Assembly: GCA_020050375.1 (NCBI GenBank)
Contig: JAGVKR010000484.1
Span: 1-8,907 of the forward strand
Direction of reading: 5' to 3'
DNA length: 8,907 nucleotides
Source: Planctomycetales bacterium
GTDB lineage: Bacteria; Planctomycetota; Planctomycetia; Planctomycetales; Planctomycetaceae
The notes below the pieces were generated by a model. That model was given only the letters and a program-made list of their open reading frames with translations. It was not told the origin of the DNA and ran no database searches. Positions 1 to 5,389 of the stretch are shown one piece after another. The translations under genes and the position numbers were made by a program. Each line of letters starts with the position of its first letter. The first letter of the stretch is position 1.

Positions 1-33
1 AGGATGCTGGCGAGTGTGCATGCCGCGGGATGA
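1..33 (+). CDS. possible 3' end of fliP (partial)
   Basis: The frame starting at base 1 reads ten codons (RMLASVHAAG) and stops at TGA 31-33. The gene order fliP-fliQ-fliR-flhB is common, and FliP proteins end in a short hydrophobic/polar tail after a DGW-type motif, so this could be the last codons of fliP. Only ten residues are visible and the diagnostic part of the protein lies outside the window. The call therefore rests almost entirely on what follows downstream and could be wrong. Confidence 0.3.
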   Translation, partial: RMLASVHAAG

Positions 34-39
34 GGAAGA

Positions 40-102
40 GGATTCAGGATTCAGGATTCAGGGGTCAGGGGAATTCGTTTAGCCGCGAGGCGCAGCCGAG
101 TG
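40..102 (-). repeat. composite heptamer/GC-core repeat, copy A (inverted)
   Basis: Read on the minus strand, this element has a 27-bp GC-rich core (76-102, containing CGGCTGCGCCTCGCGGCT), a 4-5 base spacer, and four tandem 7-bp units (one CTGACCC, then three CTGAATC) over 40-71. The core is an exact reverse complement of 1534-1560 (27/27) and matches 178-204 at 24 of 27 positions. The core can fold into a small hairpin (GCTGCG / CCT loop / CGCGGC, with one G-U pair). I see no coding role. It resembles short intergenic repeat families rather than a transposon, since there is no transposase and no evident target duplication. Confidence 0.8.
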
Positions 103-177
103 CTTTGTGATTCTACCCACTGTCGTTCTGACCTCTGACGTTCTGTCGTTCTATTTTGCGGCGCTCTGACCACCCGG

Positions 178-240
178 CACGCGGCTGCGCCTCGCGGCTT
201 AACAATTTCTCTGAATCCTGAATCCCGAATCCTGAATCCT
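178..240 (+). repeat. composite heptamer/GC-core repeat, copy B, just upstream of fliQ
   Basis: The GC-rich core lies at about 178-204 and differs from copies A and C at three of 27 positions. A short AT-rich spacer follows, then four tandem 7-bp units at 211-238, three CTGAATC and one variant CCGAATC. The last unit ends only 8-9 bases before the fliQ ATG. No Shine-Dalgarno sequence lies between them, so the array occupies the position of the ribosome-binding region. Copies A and B face each other across a 75-base centre and could form a long hairpin in RNA or a cruciform in DNA. Confidence 0.8.
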
Positions 241-247
241 TTCCCCC

Positions 248-514
248 ATGAACACTGACACCGCCGTCGAACTCGTGCGTCAGGCCGTTTATTTGGGGCT
301 GTTGCTGGCGGCTCCGGTGCTGGCCGTGTCGGTGGCCGCAGGGCTTGTGATGGGGATCCTCCAGGCGGTCACGCAGATTCAGGAGCAAACGCTGAGCTTC
401 GTTCCCCGGCTCATTGTTGCCGTGCTGACGATCGTCGCGGTGCTCCCCTGGACGATCGGGCGGCTGGTGGAATACGCGCAGACGCTGTACCAGGAGATGC
501 CCTCGACGTTCTGA
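248..514 (+). CDS. fliQ: flagellar export gate protein FliQ
   Basis: FliQ is one of the small membrane subunits of the flagellar type III export gate (the FliP-FliQ-FliR complex in the basal body). It helps form the channel through which rod, hook and filament proteins leave the cytoplasm. The 88-residue length is typical. Two hydrophobic helices are visible (about 15-38 and 51-72), joined by the conserved polar loop QIQEQTLSFVPR (43-54). The ATG at 248 is the only sensible start. No ribosome-binding site precedes it, and a heptamer repeat ends 7 bases upstream. The stop is six bases before the fliR start, so the two genes are almost certainly cotranscribed. Type III secretion paralogues (SctS/SpaQ) share this fold, but the flhB and fliR neighbours and the sequence support the flagellar version. 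Confidence 0.95.
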   Translation: MNTDTAVELVRQAVYLGLLLAAPVLAVSVAAGLVMGILQAVTQIQEQTLSFVPRLIVAVLTIVAVLPWTIGRLVEYAQTLYQEMPSTF

Positions 515-520
515 GGATGT

Positions 521-1525
521 GTGGATTCGATTCTTCCGTCAATTCGGCTCGATTCGCTGAGCGACCCGTGGTGGCAACAGTCGCTGCCGGGGGCGATGCA
601 GGCATTCGTCGCCTTCATCCTGGTGGCGACGCGGTTGGCCGGCATGGTGCTCATCGGTCCGGTATTCGGACACCCGGGGCTCTCGATACCATTGCGCGTG
701 CTGCTTGTCGCGGCGATCGCCCTGGTGCTGACCCCAGCGCTCCTTTCGGTCGATGCGCAAAGGGCCTTCGATCGGCTGGATCGCGACGGTGACGAACGAT
801 TGTCGCTCGATGAAGTCTCGCCGTCGCTCCATCCGCAGCTTCGTCACTTGCTGGCCGAGGCCGGCAAGGGAGATCGCGACGGTCTTGCCTCCCACGAGTT
901 CCGGTTGCCCACGCCTGTTCCGCGCACTCTTTTGGATTTCGTCTGGCTGGGACTGGTCGAATTGGCCGTCGGGCTGGCGCTGGGATTGGGGATGACGACC
1001 ATGCTTTCTGCGCTGCTCATGGCGGGAAGCCTGATCGATCAGCAACTGGGCCTTTCGACGGGTGAAATCTTCAATCCCGAGCTCGGAATCAACGTCGGCC
1101 TGAGCGGACAAATCCTGCACCAATTGGGCCTGATCGCGTTTCTCGTCGCGGGGGGGCACGTGCTCCTGGTTTCGGCGCTACTGGACACATTTCAGACGCT
1201 GCCCGTCGGCTATGCGTGGCTCAGTCCGCCGATGTTTGACGTGCTGAGCGATCTCGTGCACCAGTCGCTCGTGCTGGCGATGCAGGTGTCGGCTCCGGTG
1301 CTGGCCGTCATGGCGCTGGTTGGTCTGGCGCTGGGATTTCTCGGTCGCGCGCTGCCGCATCTCAACGTGCTGTTCGTCGGGATTCCTGTCCGAACGCTTG
1401 TGGGACTTTTGGTGCTGGGCCTGTCTCTGGGAGGGATCGGCGATCGGATCGGAGAGATATTTCCAGAAACAGTGCTCCGCCTCCGCGGCATCGTTATGGG
1501 GGCGTCGGGAGGGATGGGAGATTGA
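521..1525 (+). CDS. fliR: flagellar export gate protein FliR with an inserted EF-hand segment
   Basis: FliR is the single-copy subunit of the FliP-FliQ-FliR export gate. The start is GTG at 521, with GAGG at 513-516 overlapping the fliQ stop; an out-of-frame ATG at 517 is not used. Typical FliR features are seen: TM helices from about residue 28 (QAFVAFILVATRLAGMVLIGP), the GLSTGEIFNPELG region (177-189), LLDTFQTLPVG (220-230), and the C-terminal run ALPHLNVLFVGIPV (277-290) before the last helix. At 334 residues it is longer than the usual ~260. Most of the excess lies at about residues 77-132, between TM2 and the helix starting near 137, and it contains a canonical EF-hand loop (DRDGDERLSLDE, 87-98). 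The N-terminal ~25 residues are also an extension. Fold and role are confident; the function of the insert is unknown. Confidence 0.95.
   Translation: MDSILPSIRLDSLSDPWWQQSLPGAMQAFVAFILVATRLAGMVLIGPVFGHPGLSIPLRVLLVAAIALVLTPALLSVDAQRAFDRLDRDGDERLSLDEVSPSLHPQLRHLLAEAGKGDRDGLASHEFRLPTPVPRTLLDFVWLGLVELAVGLALGLGMTTMLSALLMAGSLIDQQLGLSTGEIFNPELGINVGLSGQILHQLGLIAFLVAGGHVLLVSALLDTFQTLPVGYAWLSPPMFDVLSDLVHQSLVLAMQVSAPVLAVMALVGLALGFLGRALPHLNVLFVGIPVRTLVGLLVLGLSLGGIGDRIGEIFPETVLRLRGIVMGASGGMGD
779..814 (+). other. EF-hand calcium-binding loop inside FliR
   Basis: FliR residues 87-98 read DRDGDERLSLDE. This fits the 12-residue EF-hand loop pattern: acidic residues at positions 1, 3, 5 and 12, a hydrophobic residue at 8, and flanking amphipathic segments (AQRAFDRL before, VSPSLHPQLRHLLAEA after). 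Position 6 is Glu rather than the usual Gly. A second, degenerate copy may follow at about 116-127 (KGDRDGLASHEF), but its spacing is one residue short and it lacks the first acidic positions. Calcium binding is inferred from the motif only. Confidence 0.75.
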
Positions 1526-1533
1526 TCACAGTG

Positions 1534-1603
1534 CACTCGGCTGCGCCTCGCGGCTAAACGAAGCAGGCCGTTCCCTGACCCCTGACCCCTGAATCCTGAA
1601 TCC
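1534..1603 (+). repeat. composite heptamer/GC-core repeat, copy C, just upstream of flhB
   Basis: The 27-bp core at 1534-1560 is an exact reverse complement of 76-102. A 13-base spacer follows, then four 7-bp units at about 1574-1602 (two CTGACCC, two CTGAATC). The array ends five bases before the flhB ATG at 1609, and no Shine-Dalgarno sequence is present. The element fills most of the 83-base gap between fliR and flhB. Its orientation matches copy B and opposes copy A, so A and C bracket fliQ-fliR as inverted repeats. Confidence 0.8.
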
Positions 1604-1608
1604 TATTC

Positions 1609-2406
1609 ATGTCCGACATCGACCTGAGCGACAAAACCGAGCCAGCGACGACGCGTCGGCGGCTGGAGCTTCGCCAGCGCGGTCAGGTCGCGCGCAGCGG
1701 CGATTTGACGACGGCGGCAAGCATTCTGGCGGCGGCAGCGGCGCTCCACTTTTTCGGTGCGGACGTGATGGGCGCGCTGGCGGAACTTCTGCGAAAGTCG
1801 TTGTCGGCCCCCCCCTGGAACAACATCGAGCTCGTGCCGTTGATGCAGCATCTGCGCGAACTGGCGCAACTGGCCGCTCGCGCCACAGCGCCGATCCTGG
1901 CACTTTTGGCACTGGCTGCGATCGCGATCAATCTGGCCCAGGTCGGATTTCTGGCGACGATGGAGCCGCTGACTCCGGATCTCGGACGGCTGAATCCCTT
2001 CGCCGGGCTGCGGCGATTGTGGTCGGGACGGGGACCGGCCGTCGGGTTGGCGAGCCTGCTCAAATTGTCGGTGCTGGCGGCGATCGCCGCCGGGTTCGTC
2101 ACGGGGCAACTGCCAGGCTTGATTCGAGTCGGCGATTACGACCTGGCCGGATTGAGCCAGCAGGTCGGCGGCGGCCTGGTCCGACTGGGATTTCAGATGG
2201 CGATCGGCCTTGACGTCGTAGCCGTTGCCGACTACGCCTTCCAGCTCTGGCGGTTCGAGCGGGGCATCCGCATGACGAAAGAAGAGCTCCGCGACGAATT
2301 GCGGCAGACGGAGGGTGATCCACAGGTCCGCCAGCGCCGCCGCGAAGCTCACCGCAAGCTGAACGAACCCGAACTCCCATCGGCGAGGATGCGGCGGAAT
2401 GCGTGA
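1609..2406 (+). CDS. flhB: flagellar export protein FlhB, lacking the C-terminal autocleavage domain
   Basis: FlhB couples to the export gate and switches substrate specificity from rod/hook to filament proteins. The N-terminal signature is clear: DKTEPATTRRRLELRQRGQV (8-27), then ARSGDLTT. Four hydrophobic segments follow (about 35-50, 90-115, 147-170 and 188-212), then the family's linker RMTKEELRDELRQTEGDPQV (221-240). In ordinary FlhB (about 350-380 residues) this helix leads into a cytoplasmic domain containing the self-cleaving NPTH motif. Here the match ends near residue 250 (RRREAHRKL), and a short unrelated tail (NEPELPSARMRRNA) ends at TGA 2404-2406. Neither of the other two forward frames after 2340 encodes NPTH, so a simple frameshift does not explain the loss. 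The start at ATG 1609 follows a heptamer repeat directly. The N-terminal identity is certain; whether the product works is not. Confidence 0.92.
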   Translation: MSDIDLSDKTEPATTRRRLELRQRGQVARSGDLTTAASILAAAAALHFFGADVMGALAELLRKSLSAPPWNNIELVPLMQHLRELAQLAARATAPILALLALAAIAINLAQVGFLATMEPLTPDLGRLNPFAGLRRLWSGRGPAVGLASLLKLSVLAAIAAGFVTGQLPGLIRVGDYDLAGLSQQVGGGLVRLGFQMAIGLDVVAVADYAFQLWRFERGIRMTKEELRDELRQTEGDPQVRQRRREAHRKLNEPELPSARMRRNA

Positions 2407-2418
2407 GATCAAGGCATA

Positions 2419-2447
2419 TTGGAGGCATTCAGCAGTCTGTGTAGAAT
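2419..2447 (+). promoter_or_regulatory. candidate sigma-70-type promoter for vapB
   Basis: TTGGAG (2419-2424) and TAGAAT (2442-2447) are separated by 17 bases. The -10 element matches the consensus at five of six positions and the -35 at three of six. It lies 39 bases before the antitoxin ATG, in the gap after flhB, where a self-regulated toxin-antitoxin operon would have its promoter. Short matches like this arise by chance, so it is only a candidate. Confidence 0.35.
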
Positions 2448-2486
2448 CCAGGTGGCGCGAAGGATTACGGATGGGAGAAATGAGTG

Positions 2487-2690
2487 ATGAAGAATCTCAC
2501 GCTGGATGACACGTTGATCGAGGAAGCTCGGCTCATCGGTCGTCACAAAACACCGAAGGCAGCGGTCACCGCGGCACTCGAAGAATACATTCAGAGACGC
2601 AAGCAGCTACGAATCGTCAAGTTGTTTGGAACGATCGATTTTGATTCACGGTACGATTACAAGACCGAGAGAAGACGCACTCGCCGATGA
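2487..2690 (+). CDS. vapB: VapB-family type II antitoxin (toxin partner broken)
   Basis: This small protein (67 residues from ATG 2487) resembles the VapB antitoxin family (PF09957-like). It has an N-terminal strand with a short helix-turn region (MKNLTLDDTLIEEARLIG), then KTPKAAVTAALEEYIQRRKQ, and a C-terminal toxin-binding tail LFGTIDFDSRYDYKTERRR (47-65) of the kind that wraps a PIN-domain toxin. GGGAGA at 2473-2478 is a good ribosome-binding site for ATG 2487; a GTG at 2484 would add one residue. The stop TGA overlaps the vapC ATG in an ATGA arrangement, the usual coupling of antitoxin and toxin. The toxin gene behind it is deleted, so this is an orphan antitoxin. It may act in trans against a related VapC or simply be a remnant. 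Confidence 0.85.
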   Translation: MKNLTLDDTLIEEARLIGRHKTPKAAVTAALEEYIQRRKQLRIVKLFGTIDFDSRYDYKTERRRTRR

Positions 2691-2793
2691 GAACGCTCGT
2701 CGATGTGACCTCGCAATCTTTACAACCGACGGCGACTTTGTGCAGTACGCAAAGCATTTGAGTATTCGCTTACATGTCAATCCCCCAGGGTGA
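2687..2793 (+). pseudogene. vapC remnant (PIN-domain toxin, internally deleted and frameshifted)
   Basis: ATG 2687 overlaps the vapB stop and reads MRTLVDV, matching the start of VapC toxins, where the Asp is the first active-site acid. It then runs out of register and stops at 2759-2761. In another frame, from about 2704 to the TGA at 2791-2793, the sequence reads CDLAIFTTDGDFVQYAKHLS and then IRLHVNPPG. This is the C-terminal end of a PIN domain, with the usual TTD-x-DF motif. VapC proteins are about 130 residues, so roughly 90-95 internal residues are missing. The joint lies near 2700-2706. Several active-site acids are gone, so no active RNase toxin can be made from here. Confidence 0.8.
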
Positions 2794-2804
2794 TCGAGAC
2801 CCGG

Positions 2805-3338
2805 ATGAATTCCTCCAGCCAGCTTCAGTCACTGATTCGCACGATCCCCGATTTTCCCAAGCCGGGCATTCAGTTTCGCGACATCACGACGCTGTTTCAG
2901 GATCCGTGGGGATTCAAGCGGGCCGTCGACGAATTCGTCGCCCACTATCGTTACTCACCGATCGACCGGGTCGTGGCGATCGAGTCGCGGGGGTTTGTCA
3001 TCGGGGGGGCACTGGCCAATCATCTCAATTGCGGGATGGTCATGGCCCGTAAAAAGGGGAAGCTGCCCTTTCACGTCGAGCGACAGGAATACCAGCTCGA
3101 ATACGGCACCGATTGCATCGAAATTCACCGCGACGCGATCCAGCCGGGGGACCGCTGCCTGGTCGTCGACGATCTTCTGGCGACGGGGGGGACGTGCGAG
3201 GCGACCTGCCGTCTGGTGGAGCGACTCAATGGCCGAGTCGTGGGCTGCGCCTTCATCATCGAGCTTCCCTCTTTGGAGGGGCGTCCGAGGCTGGCCAAGT
3301 ACGATGTCCACACGCTGGTGCAGTTCGAAGGGGATTGA
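2805..3338 (+). CDS. apt: adenine phosphoribosyltransferase
   Basis: This cytoplasmic enzyme joins adenine and PRPP to give AMP and pyrophosphate (purine salvage). The 177-residue product matches Apt throughout. It has IPDFPKPGIQFRDITTLFQD (14-33), IESRGFVIG (59-67), the base-binding ARKKGKLP loop (81-88), and the PRPP-binding motif CLVVDDLLATGGT (118-130). The two Asp residues and the TGGT phosphate loop are intact. ATG 2805 is preferred because the protein then begins at the family's usual distance from the PDFPKPGI motif; a GTG at 2790 in the same frame would add five residues. The 5' end abuts the vapC remnant: its stop lies 12 bases upstream of the ATG. The native apt promoter region may therefore have been replaced at the same rearrangement. 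Only 41 bases separate it from the next gene. Confidence 0.96.
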   Translation: MNSSSQLQSLIRTIPDFPKPGIQFRDITTLFQDPWGFKRAVDEFVAHYRYSPIDRVVAIESRGFVIGGALANHLNCGMVMARKKGKLPFHVERQEYQLEYGTDCIEIHRDAIQPGDRCLVVDDLLATGGTCEATCRLVERLNGRVVGCAFIIELPSLEGRPRLAKYDVHTLVQFEGD

Positions 3339-3379
3339 CAGCGCCGGGGCGGCCAGAATCAGACGCGACTGCAGGAAAA

Positions 3380-5302
3380 ATGACTCCGCTTCCTTCACAA
3401 CGACATGAATCGTATCGACTGGATATTGACGGCCTCAGAGCGGTGGCGATTCTACCCGTGCTGTGCTACCACGCCGGGCTCGGGTTTCCGGGCGGTTTCG
3501 TCGGCGTCGATGTGTTTTTCGTGATCTCCGGATTTCTGATCACGAACGTCATTCAGAATGAAATCCATCGCGGGACTTTTTCAATTGTCACATTCTGGGA
3601 ACGACGCGTTCGGCGTCTTTTCCCGGCACTGGCCCTGGTTGTCGTTGCGACGCTCGCTGCGGGTTACTTCCTGCTGCTTCCGGCGGACTTCCGCGAGCTC
3701 GGGCAATCGGCCGTTGCGCAAGCTCTTTTGTCCGCCAATTTTTATTTCTGGCGGGAATCCGACTACTTTGCCGCTCCTTCCGAGATCAAGCCGCTTCTGC
3801 ATTTGTGGTCGCTGGCGGTGGAGGAGCAATTCTACCTGCTGCTGCCGCCGTTCCTGATGATTCGATGGCGACCGCTCGTCCGGCTCTGGGCGCTGGGGAC
3901 GCTGCTCGTCGCATCGATTGGCTGGAGTGTGTACTCGTCGTGGCAGTATCCGAGCGCCTCGTTCTATCTCCTGCCTTCCAGAGCATGGGAGTTGTTGATC
4001 GGGGTCCTGCTGGCGCAATTCTACGATCGGGTTTCCCTGTCGCGCCCGGTCGCGGAGTTGACCGGGCTCGTCGGCATCGCCCTGATTGCCGCTTCCTGCT
4101 TCGCGTACAATTCAGCGACGATCTTTCCAGGTCTCGCCGCGATCCCTCCCTGCATTGGCGCCGCCGCGATCATCGCCAGCGGCGGCAGGACTCCGGCAAC
4201 CCTGGTCCAGCGCCTGCTGTCGAGCGGGCCGTGCGTCATGTTGGGCCTCTTGTCTTATTCTCTTTATCTCTGGCATTGGCCGGTGTTTGCTTACGCCAGT
4301 TACCTGAAGTTTGAGCCGTTGAGCGTCCCCGTGCGGCTGGCGCTGGTGGGCATAAGCGTTGTTGCGGCGGCGTTTTCCCTGGCAATCGTCGAACAGCCCG
4401 TGCGTCGACGTGCGGTTTGCAAGTCGCGCCGTTCGATCTTCGTGACGGTGGGAATCGGCACATCAGCATTGCTCGCCGTCGGAATGCTGATTCACTTTCA
4501 GGGGGGGATGAGAAGTCGCTTTCCACAGAGTGTGTTGCGAGCCGCAGACGCACGTAACGACAGGAATCCACAGCGGCGATTGAGACACGATTTATCCGCG
4601 AAAGCGCTGCGGGCCGGGATGCCGCGCCTGGGGGATTTGGACGATCGACGCCCGCCCGTCCTTGCCGTTATTGGAGACAGCCATGCGGATGCGCTGATGC
4701 CCGTGCTGGATTCGATGTGTCGAGAATTTCGAATCCCGGCCGTGGCTGCGACGCAGTCGGCGACGATTCCCTTGTTCTGTGAGCAATCGGAGCCGAGACC
4801 GCACAAGAGAGAGTTTCAAACCACCATTCGGCAGCAACTTGAATCCGGAGAGAGCATCCGACACGTTCTCCTGGTGGCGCGCTGGTCGCACCATCCTTCC
4901 CAAGTCATGAATCGTGAGAATCTCAGGCGAACGGTTGATGCACTTGTCGATCATGGAAAGACCGTGTGGCTCTTTCGGCAGGTGCCCGAGCAAAAGACGA
5001 ACATCCCAAGAGCACTGGCCCTCTCGACTCTTTGGAATCGCGATCTTTCCCCGGCCATCTGCACTTCACAGGAATACCTGCAGGAGCGAACCGGTGCGGA
5101 CTCGTTTCTGGCAGAGATGACCGGCGATGGCATTTTCGTTCTCGACCCGATCGACGTGTTTTTTGTCGGTACAGAGAGCTGCCGCGTGACGCGCGACGGT
5201 CTCCCCTTCTACGTTGACGACGATCACCTGTCGGTATTTGGGGCGATGCAGTTGAGGAGCGTCCTCCTGCCGATGTTCGAAGCGATCCTGTCCGATCGCT
5301 GA
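3380..5302 (+). CDS. OafA-type membrane O-acyltransferase with C-terminal SGNH domain
   Basis: This is a two-part enzyme of 640 residues. The N-terminal acyltransferase-3 domain (about 12-370) has around ten membrane helices and the family motifs: the R-x10-H pair R20...H31 (GLRAVAILPVLCYH), FFVISGFLI (46-54), the basic loop FWERRVRRLFP (72-82), LLHLWSLAVEEQFYLLLP (139-156), SYSLYLWHWPV (292-302) and VEQPVRR (337-343). The C-terminal SGNH domain (about 425-640) has IGDSHAD (431-437, nucleophile Ser434) and the D-x-x-H block YVDDDHLS (611-618, Asp613 and His616). Such proteins move acyl groups, usually acetyl, across the inner membrane onto O-antigen or other surface glycans. The start ATG 3380 has AGGA at 3373-3376. 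A longer in-frame reading from 3113 overlaps apt and is rejected. The substrate cannot be told from sequence, and no glycan cluster is nearby. Confidence 0.93.
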   Translation: MTPLPSQRHESYRLDIDGLRAVAILPVLCYHAGLGFPGGFVGVDVFFVISGFLITNVIQNEIHRGTFSIVTFWERRVRRLFPALALVVVATLAAGYFLLLPADFRELGQSAVAQALLSANFYFWRESDYFAAPSEIKPLLHLWSLAVEEQFYLLLPPFLMIRWRPLVRLWALGTLLVASIGWSVYSSWQYPSASFYLLPSRAWELLIGVLLAQFYDRVSLSRPVAELTGLVGIALIAASCFAYNSATIFPGLAAIPPCIGAAAIIASGGRTPATLVQRLLSSGPCVMLGLLSYSLYLWHWPVFAYASYLKFEPLSVPVRLALVGISVVAAAFSLAIVEQPVRRRAVCKSRRSIFVTVGIGTSALLAVGMLIHFQGGMRSRFPQSVLRAADARNDRNPQRRLRHDLSAKALRAGMPRLGDLDDRRPPVLAVIGDSHADALMPVLDSMCREFRIPAVAATQSATIPLFCEQSEPRPHKREFQTTIRQQLESGESIRHVLLVARWSHHPSQVMNRENLRRTVDALVDHGKTVWLFRQVPEQKTNIPRALALSTLWNRDLSPAICTSQEYLQERTGADSFLAEMTGDGIFVLDPIDVFFVGTESCRVTRDGLPFYVDDDHLSVFGAMQLRSVLLPMFEAILSDR

Positions 5303-5389
5303 GAACGCTGCTGGCGCCGTTTGAGGGAAATTGTCCGCGCGGGGCCACTCGACTCCGAACCTGTCGTTACGGAGCGGTGTCTTCCCGGC

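Noticed and set aside
40..240. CRISPR array
   Set aside because: The tandem units are 7 bp with no spacers and the larger cores are inverted, not regularly spaced direct repeats. There are no cas genes.
539..1159. Long minus-strand reading frame opposite fliR
   Set aside because: It is rich in Arg, Gln and His, with no hydrophobic or domain pattern, and lies opposite a clear FliR gene. It is a mirror of high-GC codon use.
40..1603. Composite transposon or IS flanked by inverted repeats
   Set aside because: The inverted copies enclose only fliQ and fliR. There is no transposase and no target-site duplication that I can see.
1603..2412. Long minus-strand reading frame opposite flhB
   Set aside because: It has the same Arg/Gln-rich composition and covers a clearly conserved gene on the other strand.
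2340..2480. A frameshift hiding the missing FlhB C-terminal domain
   Set aside because: I read the other two forward frames after 2340 and found no NPTH motif or continuing FlhB similarity. The domain is absent, not just out of frame.
3113..3379. Upstream in-frame extension of the acyltransferase gene, overlapping apt
   Set aside because: The first 89 residues are an out-of-frame reading of apt with no membrane-protein features. Similarity to the acyltransferase family begins just after ATG 3380, which has its own AGGA site.
5321..5389. TTG start for the AAA ATPase at 5321
   Set aside because: It would add 23 residues of low-complexity sequence with no clear ribosome-binding site. ATG 5390 begins a well-formed protein. 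The choice is not proven.
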